Source of the DNA: Streptomyces monashensis
GTDB lineage: Bacteria; Actinomycetota; Actinomycetes; Streptomycetales; Streptomycetaceae
DNA: 55,004 bases
Assembly: GCF_001866665.1 (NCBI RefSeq)
Contig: NZ_MLYO01000064.1
Location: 1 to 55,004, forward strand
Reading direction: 5' to 3'
Part shown: one piece after another, positions 48,611 to 55,004 of the stretch
Layout: each line of letters opens with the position of its first letter
How positions within the stretch are numbered: position 1 is the first letter of the stretch
The notes under the pieces: model-generated
The model's input: the letters and a program-made list of their open reading frames with translations, nothing else
What the model was told of the DNA's origin: nothing
Database searches by the model: none
Position numbers and translations under genes: made by a program

Positions 48611-50023
48611 GTGGACAAACAACAGCGCCGGGTGCGTCATGGGATGGTGAAGGAACGTGCGCGCATTCTGGTTGTCGGCGGCGGCTACGTCGGGATGTAC
48701 ACGGCCCTGCGTCTCCAGCGGAAGCTGAAGGCCGAGCTCAGGCGAGGTGAGGTCGAGATCACCGTCGTCACGCCCGACCCCTACATGACGTACCAGCCCT
48801 TCCTTCCCGAGGCGGCCGCCGGTTCGATCTCCCCTCGCCATGTCGTCGTACCGCTGCGCCGCGTCCTGCCCCGGTGCCACGTCGTCGTCGGCGAGGTGAT
48901 CTCCGTCGACCACGAGGTGCGCACCGCCGCCGTCTCGACGCCCGCCACCGCCGAGGAGGGCATGGCGGCCGACCTCCTCGGTTACGACGAGATCGTCCTC
49001 GCCCCCGGTTCCGTCTCCCGCACGCTGCCCGTGCCCGGACTCGCCGAGTACGGCATCGGCTTCAAGACCGTCGAAGAGGCCATCGGCCTGCGCAACCACG
49101 TCCTCGAACAACTGGACATCGCCTCCTCCACCCGCGACCCCGCGATCCGCGACGCCGCCCTGACCTTCGTCTTCGTCGGCGGCGGCTACGCCGGCGTCGA
49201 GGCGCTCGCCGAACTGGAGGACATGGCCCGCTACGCCGTGCGCTACTACCACAACATCCGCCCCGAGGACATGAGATGGATCCTCGTCGAGGCCTCCGAC
49301 CGCATCCTCCCCGAGGTCGGCGCGGAGCTGGGCCGCTACACCGTCACCCAGCTGCGCCGCCGCAACGTCCAGGTGCTGCTCGAAACCCGCCTGGACTCCT
49401 GCGCCGACCGCGTCGCCGTCCTCAGCGACGGCCAGCGCTTCCCGACCCGTACGGTCGTGTGGACCGCCGGCGTCAAACCGCACCCCGTGCTCGCCGCAAC
49501 CGACCTCCCGCTGACCCCACGCGGCCGCCTGAGGTGCACGGCCGAACTGACCGTGGACGGCGCGGCGCACGCCTGGGGCGCCGGCGACGCGGCGGCCGTC
49601 CCCGACGTCACCGCCGCCGACCCCGGCACCGACACCGCACCCAACGCCCAGCACGCCGTCCGCCAGGCCCGCACCCTCGGCGACAACATCGCCCACGCGC
49701 TGCGCGGCGAGCCCCTGGAGACGTACGCGCACCGGTACGTCGGCTCGGTCGCCTCCCTCGGCTTCCACAAGGGCGTCGCCCAGGTCTACGGGCGCAAGCT
49801 GAAGGGCTACCCTGCCTGGTTCATGCACCGCGTCTACCACCTCAGCAGGGTGCCCACCTTCAACCGAAAGGCCCGCGTGCTGGCGGAATGGACCCTCGCA
49901 GGGCTCTTCAAACGCGAGATCGTCTCGCTCGGTTCGCTCGAACATCCCCGAGCGGAGTTCGAACTCGCGGCCGGTGGAAAGCCTCCTCACAGCCCCTCGG
50001 ACGACCCGAAGGGGTCGTCCTGA
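48611..50023 (+). CDS. ndh: Type II NADH:quinone oxidoreductase (NDH-2)
   Basis: A 470-aa protein with FAD motif ILVVGGGYVGMYTAL and NADH motif TFVFVGGGYAGVEALAE, plus WTAGVKPHPVLAATDLP, GAGDAAAVPD and a C-terminal amphipathic region for membrane attachment. It transfers electrons from NADH to menaquinone without pumping protons. Start is GTG 48611 or ATG 48644; the first is kept because GGGA precedes it. A small terminator hairpin (49999-50020) overlaps its last codons. Confidence 0.92.
   Translation: MDKQQRRVRHGMVKERARILVVGGGYVGMYTALRLQRKLKAELRRGEVEITVVTPDPYMTYQPFLPEAAAGSISPRHVVVPLRRVLPRCHVVVGEVISVDHEVRTAAVSTPATAEEGMAADLLGYDEIVLAPGSVSRTLPVPGLAEYGIGFKTVEEAIGLRNHVLEQLDIASSTRDPAIRDAALTFVFVGGGYAGVEALAELEDMARYAVRYYHNIRPEDMRWILVEASDRILPEVGAELGRYTVTQLRRRNVQVLLETRLDSCADRVAVLSDGQRFPTRTVVWTAGVKPHPVLAATDLPLTPRGRLRCTAELTVDGAAHAWGAGDAAAVPDVTAADPGTDTAPNAQHAVRQARTLGDNIAHALRGEPLETYAHRYVGSVASLGFHKGVAQVYGRKLKGYPAWFMHRVYHLSRVPTFNRKARVLAEWTLAGLFKREIVSLGSLEHPRAEFELAAGGKPPHSPSDDPKGSS
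49999..50020 (+). terminator. Hairpin at the end of ndh
   Basis: 9-bp stem, GGACGACCC at 49999-50007 and its complement at 50012-50020, GAAG loop, overlapping the last codons of ndh. Confidence 0.55.
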
Positions 50024-50182
50024 CCGGACCCAGGAACTCCACGGCCCGCTCCGGCGTCTGACGGATGTCGTCGCGGCCCGCCCCCGCAAGACCCTGCGCT
50101 CCTGCCAAGACCCTGCCAGACTGCCCCACGTCCGCGGACGGGTCACCCGCCCGCCCACAGCACCCACGAGGCTCTTCCCACA

Positions 50183-51871
50183 GTGAACTTCACGCGCTGG
50201 AGCGCCCGGCTCCCCGGAACGCAGCGCCGCGCCGCCGCGCGGACCGAGACCCCGGTCCCCCCGGACCGGCGGGGAGAAGGCTCGGTGCCCGCGGCCCGCG
50301 CCGAGCAGCCGGCCGACGGCGCACCCCCGGTGCCCGCCGTCGACGAACTGCCCGCGCGCGACGTCCTCGACCGCGTCCCGGCCCTCGTCGCGCTCGTGCA
50401 CGGCCCGGACCACCGCCTCGCATACGTCAACGGCGCTTACGCGGCGGCCTTCGGCGCACGACCGACGGGCGGGCCCGCGCGGGAGGCGCTGCCGGAGCTC
50501 GCCGAGCTGGGCCTGCTCCCGCTGCTCGACCAGGTGCTGCGCAGCGGCAAGCCCCGCACCCTGAAGTCCCGCAAGGCCGTCGACGGCCGGTCGTACACCT
50601 TCACGTGCACCCCCGTCGCCGAGGACGGCGACCGCGACGGCGGCGTACTGGTCTTCGCCACCGATGTCACCGACCACGCCGAGGCCGCCGAACGCCTGCG
50701 CGCGAGCGAACGCCGCCAGCGCGAGACGGCCGTCACCCTCCAGCGCTCCCTGCTCCCGCAGGAGCTGGAACAACCCGACGACCTGCGCATCGCCGCCACC
50801 TACCAGCCCGGCGGCACCGAGGCCGCGGTCGGCGGCGACTGGTACGACGTCATCACCCTCGGCGGCGGCCGCACCGCCCTCGTCATCGGCGACGTCATGG
50901 GCCGGGGCGTGCGCGCGGCGGCGGTCATGGGCCAACTCAGGACAGCCGTCCGGGCGTACGCCCGCCTCGACCTGCCCCCGCACGAGGTGCTCCAGCTGCT
51001 GGACGGCCTGGCCGCCGAGATCGACGCCAACCAGATCGCCACCTGTGTCTACGCCGTCCACGACCCCAACGAGGGCCGGCTGGTGTACGCCTCCGCGGGC
51101 CACCTGCCGATCCTGGTCCGCGACGAGAACGGGACGGTCTCCCGCGCCGACGAACCCACCGGCCCGCCGCTCGGCACCGGTGGCTGGATGCACGCGTCGG
51201 GTTCGATCGCACTCGGCCCCGGATCGACGGCCGTCCTCTACACGGACGGCCTGGTCGAACGCCGCGACGAGGACCTGGACGAGGGCATCGCGGCACTCGA
51301 ACGCGCCCTCGCGGGCGCCACCGGCACCCCGCAGGTGGTCTGCGACCGCCTGGTCCGCTCGGCCGGCGTCACCGCCGACCACGACGACGACGTCGCGGTC
51401 CTCGTCCTCCAGCACCCGGCCCGTACGGGCCCCGCCGGCGAACTCTTCCGCAACGCGGCCCTGGAACTCCTCGGCGGCGTGGAGGCGGCCCCCCGCGCGC
51501 GTGCCTTCGCCTCCGGCGTCCTCACCAGCTGGCGCTTCCCCACCGAACTGCACGACCTCGGCGTCCTCGCCGCCAGCGAACTGGTCGCCAACTCCCTCCA
51601 GCACGGCACCCCGCCGATGCGCCTGCGCCTGCGCCGCACCGACCGCCGCCTGATCGTCGAGGTCACGGACGGCGACGACCACCTGCCCCGGCGCCGCCGC
51701 GCCGAACCGGCCGACGAGTCCGGCCGCGGCATCGCGATCGTCGCCACGATCGCCTCGAACTGGGGCTCGCGCCGCACCCCCGGCGGCGGCAAGGCGGTGT
51801 GGTGCGAGTTCGTCCTGCCGAAGGGAAAAACGGGAAACCAGGGAAACCAGGGGACGCAGGGGAAGCACTGA
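50183..51871 (+). CDS. PAS/PP2C (SpoIIE)/HATPase multidomain phosphatase-kinase
   Basis: A 562-aa protein. The PAS domain is at 55-175 (VHGPDHRLAYVNGAYAAAFG). The SpoIIE-type PP2C domain is at 190-415 (GGDWYDVI, IGDVMGRGVRAAAVM, YTDGLVERRDED, DHDDDVAVLV). The HATPase is at 440-545 (ASELVANSLQHG, DESGRGIAIVATIA). This is a common Streptomyces signalling unit acting on anti-sigma regulators in a partner-switch. The C-terminus ends in a short repeat tail (KTGNQGNQGTQGKH). GTG 50183 has GAGG about 11 bases upstream. Confidence 0.92.
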   Translation: MNFTRWSARLPGTQRRAAARTETPVPPDRRGEGSVPAARAEQPADGAPPVPAVDELPARDVLDRVPALVALVHGPDHRLAYVNGAYAAAFGARPTGGPAREALPELAELGLLPLLDQVLRSGKPRTLKSRKAVDGRSYTFTCTPVAEDGDRDGGVLVFATDVTDHAEAAERLRASERRQRETAVTLQRSLLPQELEQPDDLRIAATYQPGGTEAAVGGDWYDVITLGGGRTALVIGDVMGRGVRAAAVMGQLRTAVRAYARLDLPPHEVLQLLDGLAAEIDANQIATCVYAVHDPNEGRLVYASAGHLPILVRDENGTVSRADEPTGPPLGTGGWMHASGSIALGPGSTAVLYTDGLVERRDEDLDEGIAALERALAGATGTPQVVCDRLVRSAGVTADHDDDVAVLVLQHPARTGPAGELFRNAALELLGGVEAAPRARAFASGVLTSWRFPTELHDLGVLAASELVANSLQHGTPPMRLRLRRTDRRLIVEVTDGDDHLPRRRRAEPADESGRGIAIVATIASNWGSRRTPGGGKAVWCEFVLPKGKTGNQGNQGTQGKH

Positions 51872-51874
51872 CCC

Positions 51875-52693
51875 ATGGCAGACGCGCCCCCGACGGACGT
51901 ACACCGCGCGAGCGACGGCCCGGACCAGTACGCCGTCCACAGCGCCCCGATCATGCGGCCCTTCGTGGCCGAACTCCTGGACGCCGTGGACCTCGCCCCC
52001 GGCGCCACCGTCCTCGACCTCGCCTGCGGCACCGGCTTCGCCGCCCACGCGGCCGCCGCACTCACCGGCCCCACCGGCCGGGTCTGCGGCGCCGACATCG
52101 ACGAGGGCATGATCCGGGTGGCCCGGGAGCAGCACCCCCGCCTCTACCCCGACATCGACTTCACGGTCGCCCCCGCCGACCACCTCCCCTACGAGACCGC
52201 GGTCTTCGACGCCGTCGTCTGCCAGCAGGGCACCCAGTTCTTCCCCGACCTCGGCGCCGCCTTCGCCGAGACGGCCCGCGTCACCCGCCCCACCGGCCGC
52301 TTCGCCACGACCGTCTGGGCCCCCGTCGACCGCCAGCCCTACTTCCTCGCCCAGCGGCGGGCCCTCGAGGAGTACGGCGGCCCCGACGCGCCGGGCTACT
52401 TCGCGCGGGCGTTCGCCCGCACCGCCGACCAGCTCACCGAGGCCCTCCGCACGGCCGGCTACCACGGCACGGCCCACCGCGAGGTCACCCTCGGCATCAC
52501 CCTGCCTCCGCTGGCCGGCTACGTCCCCGGCCACCTCGCCGCCCTCTGGGGCGGCCTGATCACCCGGGCCGGCGGCAGACAGGCCCTCACCGCCGCGGCC
52601 CGCCTGGTCCTGGACCAGCTCGCCGACCGCACCGCCCGCGACGGCACGGCGACGCTCCCCTTCACCGTGACCCTGGTGACGGCAACCCGCTGA
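51875..52693 (+). CDS. Class I SAM-dependent methyltransferase
   Basis: A 272-aa protein of the UbiE/COQ5-like Methyltransf_11/25 family. The SAM motif is VLDLACGTGFAAHAAA near residue 45, with CGADIDEGMIRVAREQ near 69 and DAVVCQQGTQFF near 112. It lies 3 bp after the phosphatase gene and is probably co-transcribed. The substrate is unknown; it is closed by a convergent terminator. Confidence 0.88.
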   Translation: MADAPPTDVHRASDGPDQYAVHSAPIMRPFVAELLDAVDLAPGATVLDLACGTGFAAHAAAALTGPTGRVCGADIDEGMIRVAREQHPRLYPDIDFTVAPADHLPYETAVFDAVVCQQGTQFFPDLGAAFAETARVTRPTGRFATTVWAPVDRQPYFLAQRRALEEYGGPDAPGYFARAFARTADQLTEALRTAGYHGTAHREVTLGITLPPLAGYVPGHLAALWGGLITRAGGRQALTAAARLVLDQLADRTARDGTATLPFTVTLVTATR

Positions 52694-52701
52694 CCGGTAC
52701 G

Positions 52702-52737
52702 CGCGACGGCCGCCACCCGAAGGCGACGGCCGTCGCG
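52702..52737. terminator. Bidirectional terminator between methyltransferase and MFS genes
   Basis: Perfect 11-bp arms (52702-52712, 52727-52737) with a 14-nt loop between convergent genes. Confidence 0.75.
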
Positions 52738-52756
52738 AACCGTGCCGGACCGCGGA

Positions 52757-54046
52757 CTACGCCTCCGCCGCCACGGGCTCCGAAGGCGCCCCACCGCGCG
52801 TGACCACCCGGCTGGCCCGCGCCGACCACGGCCGGTCCTGCACAGTGGTGAGCCGCCGCCCGAGCCGCAGCGCCAGGAAGGTGATCCCGAGCGAGAACAG
52901 CAGGAACGTCACGATGTACGGCGCGTGCAGCGAGGCACCCATGGGTCCGCCCACCGCCGGACCGACGGCCAGCGCCAGCTGCTTGACCAGCGCGAACGCG
53001 GAGTTGTACTGACCGGCCATGCCCTCCGGCGCCAGATCGGCGACCAACGGCGCGACGGTCGGCGACAGCATCGCCTCACCCAGCCCGAACAGCGCGTACG
53101 TCGAGACGAACGCGGCCGTGGCCATCTCCTGGCTGCCGTGCCCCAGCCCCGCGTACCCGGCCGCGACCCATGCCACGGCCCAGATCAGGCCGACCCCGGC
53201 GATCACGCGCGAGCGCCGACGCCGCTCGACGAACTTCAGCACGGCGAACTGGGCGACCACGATCATCAGCGTGTTCGCGGCCAGGGCCGTGCCCAGCGCG
53301 GAGGTGGATATCCCGGCGGCCTCGACGCCGTACGCGCTCAGACCGGACTCGAACTGGCCGTAGCAGGCGAAGAACAGCACGAAGCCGAGCACGCACAGCT
53401 GCACCATCGCCCGGTTCCCGAGCAGCTGCTTCCAGCCGCCCTTCGCCGACGGCGCCGGAACGTCCCCCAGCCGCGGGGCGCGCGGCATCCGCACCGTCGC
53501 CATCACCACGACCAGCAGCAGGAACATCGCCGCCTCGATCGCGAACAGCAGCGTGAACGAGGACACGCGCGTGGTGTCGACGAGATGGCCGCCGATCAGA
53601 CCACCGACACCGAGCCCCAGGTTCTGCAGGAAGAACTGCATCGCGAACGCACGCGAGCGCGTGTCCGACGTCGAGCAGTCCACGATCATCGTCGCCAGCG
53701 CCGGCTGCATCACGGCCTGCCCGGCGCCGAGCGCCGCGGCCGACAGCAGTACGGCCGTGGCGTTGCCCGCCAGCCCCAGGCTCAGCGCGCCGAGCGCGGC
53801 GGTGACCAGGGCGGCGAGCAGGACCGGCAGCGGGCCGCGCCGCACGATCGCCCGGCCGGCGAACGGCAGCACTATCAGCGCGGCCACGGCGAAGACGGCG
53901 AGGACGAGCCCCGCCGTCATCGACCCCAGACCCCGCACCTGCGCCACATAGACGTACAGGTACGGGACCGTGAAGCCGAGCCCGAAGGCGCTGAGTGCGT
54001 TACCCACGTGGATCCGGCGCATCGCTGCGCCCATCGCCCTGGTCAC
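52757..54046 (-). CDS. MFS transporter (DHA1-like)
   Basis: A 429-aa protein with 12 hydrophobic helices. The N-terminal helix is ALSAFGLGFTVPYLYVYVAQ, followed by GRAIVRRGPLPVLLAAL (motif A-like), and GEAMLSPTVAPLVADLAPEG later. Start GTG 54046 has GAGAGG six bases upstream; GTGs at 54052 and 54061 are less likely. It is divergent from a MarR gene with a tandem repeat operator, so it is probably drug- or metabolite-inducible. Confidence 0.9.
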   Translation of the reverse strand: MTRAMGAAMRRIHVGNALSAFGLGFTVPYLYVYVAQVRGLGSMTAGLVLAVFAVAALIVLPFAGRAIVRRGPLPVLLAALVTAALGALSLGLAGNATAVLLSAAALGAGQAVMQPALATMIVDCSTSDTRSRAFAMQFFLQNLGLGVGGLIGGHLVDTTRVSSFTLLFAIEAAMFLLLVVVMATVRMPRAPRLGDVPAPSAKGGWKQLLGNRAMVQLCVLGFVLFFACYGQFESGLSAYGVEAAGISTSALGTALAANTLMIVVAQFAVLKFVERRRRSRVIAGVGLIWAVAWVAAGYAGLGHGSQEMATAAFVSTYALFGLGEAMLSPTVAPLVADLAPEGMAGQYNSAFALVKQLALAVGPAVGGPMGASLHAPYIVTFLLFSLGITFLALRLGRRLTTVQDRPWSARASRVVTRGGAPSEPVAAEA

Positions 54047-54093
54047 GTTCACCTCTCTCACTACTGAGATCCGAAGAAGTTAGATCTGAAGAC

Positions 54094-54119
54094 TTCGAAG
54101 CTAAAGTTCGAAGCTAAAG
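54094..54119. repeat. Tandem 13-bp repeat, probable MarR operator
   Basis: TTCGAAGCTAAAG at 54094-54106 is repeated exactly at 54107-54119. Similar pieces (GAAGAAGTTAGATCTGAAGAC) precede it. It lies between the divergent MFS and MarR genes. Confidence 0.75.
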
Positions 54120-54171
54120 ACTACACAATCAAGGACTTCAAGGCAAAGGAGCTGCGTGCGATACTGCGGCC

Positions 54172-54720
54172 ATGGCCGACACCCCCGGCGTCACCGAGCC
54201 GACCCTCGAAGAACAGATCGCCGCCTACCAGCGCGAGTTCCAGGACCTCGACCCCCAGGTCGAGAAGATCGTCTCGGCACTGTCCCGGCTCAACCGCCGC
54301 ATGAACGTCGCGTACGGCCGCCAGACCTCGGCCCTCGGCATCAGTAACGCCGAGTGGGAGGTCCTCAAGGCCCTCGTCCTCTCCGGCGTGCCCTACCGCA
54401 TGGGCCCCAGCGACCTCGCCAAGCGCCTCGGCCTCACGCCGGCCGCGATGACCCACCGGATCGACCGCATGGTCGCCGAGGGTCTGGTCACCCGGGAGCG
54501 TGACGAGTCGAACCGCGTCCGGGTGATCGTCGAGCTGACCCCCGAGGGCCGCGAGAAGTGGCTGGAGGCCATGCGCCTGGCGACCGTCTTCGAGGAGGAC
54601 CTGCTCCAGGACCTCACTCCCGTGGAGCGCGCGGTGCTGGGAGAGGTCCTCACCCGTCTGCTGCGCAGGGTGGAGCACGCCCAGCCGGACGCCGGCGGTC
54701 GCCTCACCGACCTGGACTGA
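54172..54720 (+). CDS. MarR-family transcriptional regulator
   Basis: A 182-aa protein with the winged-helix core (RMGPSDLAKRLGLTPAAMTH, wing VTRERDESNRVRVIVELTPE) flanked by helices for dimerisation. The long N-terminus (QREFQDLDPQVEKIVSALSR) fits the MarR/SlyA branch. It presumably regulates the divergent MFS gene through the tandem repeat. ATG 54172 lies 52 bp after the repeat, without a strong ribosome site. Confidence 0.92.
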   Translation: MADTPGVTEPTLEEQIAAYQREFQDLDPQVEKIVSALSRLNRRMNVAYGRQTSALGISNAEWEVLKALVLSGVPYRMGPSDLAKRLGLTPAAMTHRIDRMVAEGLVTRERDESNRVRVIVELTPEGREKWLEAMRLATVFEEDLLQDLTPVERAVLGEVLTRLLRRVEHAQPDAGGRLTDLD

Positions 54721-54750
54721 TGTCGCCCCATCAGGGCCACAGAAAAGATC

Positions 54751-55004
54751 TTGACAGCGAGGGTTGACGCTCGCCTGCCGGATCCGTAAAGTTCTCCGGG
54801 TTGCCGCCGAGCCGTAACGGTTCTCCGGCAACACTCCGCCGCCTCGCGCGGCACCCCCTCACACCATCAGCACGATCCCCGTCCGGGTCGAATTCGGCAT
54901 GCCCGAATTCAATTCGAATGGAAGCCCGGTGCCCGATTGGGAATCGGCGACCGGATCCGCTAAGGTTTGAGACGTCAGAACGGCCCAGCGGGCCGGGAAG
55001 ACAA
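54751..55004 (+). promoter_or_regulatory. Strong promoter region at the right edge (possible stable-RNA/rRNA operon upstream region)
   Basis: TTGACG (54764-54769), a 17-bp spacer and TAAAGT (54787-54792) form a near-consensus housekeeping promoter; a second TTGACA lies at 54751-54756. Further right, GGATCCG followed by TAAGGT (54961-54966) echoes GGATCCG followed by TAAAGT. Serial promoters of this type with no ORF suggest the upstream part of an rRNA operon. The RNA gene itself would lie outside, so this is only inference. Confidence 0.5.

Noticed and set aside
48479..52534. 1351-codon open frame on the minus strand opposite ndh and the PAS/PP2C gene
   Set aside because: Shadow of two strongly supported plus-strand genes. 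Its Gly/Val/Asp-rich translation has no domain.
1..55004. CRISPR arrays and insertion sequences
   Set aside because: No regularly spaced direct repeats with unique spacers, no transposase-like protein and no terminal inverted repeats with target duplications were found by eye.

Overview
The window is Streptomyces chromosomal DNA (or a very close relative). It has very high GC, strongly GC-biased third codon positions, frequent GTG starts, and a gene order I recognise from the Streptomyces core chromosome: trmB, an AtrA-type TetR regulator next to a type II NADH dehydrogenase, an AfsR/SARP-like regulator, and a c-di-AMP riboswitch ahead of an M23 peptidase.

Left flank (1-2052): the 3' end of an RGG-tailed gene (probably a DEAD-box helicase), its terminator, an APC-family permease and tRNA-Lys(UUU).

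Integrated element (2008-22798, about 20.7 kb): it is bounded by an exact 46-bp direct repeat of the 3' half of tRNA-Lys, and the tRNA at the left end is intact. The tyrosine integrase sits beside attL. Then come an XRE regulator, a small excisionase-like protein, a DUF3631 P-loop ATPase, a DUF2637 (SpdB-like) membrane protein, MobC and a relaxase. No FtsK/TraB translocase and no prim-pol or RepSA-type initiator is visible, so it looks like an integrative mobilizable element rather than a classical AICE. Its cargo has two parts. (a) 10.4-16.1 kb holds a DUF6879 pair, an XRE/DUF5753 regulator, an HATPase, a 107-aa unknown and a tightly coupled set: a 44-aa peptide, a JmjC/cupin oxygenase, an aldo/keto reductase and an APH-fold kinase. 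This set resembles an undescribed RiPP-like pathway. (b) 16.4-22.3 kb holds TetR plus SDR, then ferredoxin reductase, [2Fe-2S] ferredoxin, P450 and SDR, which is a self-contained class I P450 oxidation module.

Right flank (22799-55004): a membrane PP2C phosphatase; a DUF2637 protein with a small partner; a poorly coding stretch; a TetR/flavin reductase/MFS efflux locus; a MarR-controlled riboflavin locus (ribA, marR and a RibD with reversed domain order); initiator tRNA-Met; a ydaO-type riboswitch with its M23 peptidase; an aldo/keto reductase; PrsW; TrmB; an LhgO-like oxidase; an XRE/TPR regulator; an asparagine-synthase-like protein; an AfsR-like regulator; a membrane-tethered sigma factor fused to an NPCBM domain; AtrA; NDH-2; a PAS/PP2C/HATPase phosphatase; a methyltransferase; and a divergent MFS/MarR pair. 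The right edge carries a consensus housekeeping promoter with no gene yet in view.

All coordinates and motifs were read by eye. Family names rest on motif recognition, not on database searches.
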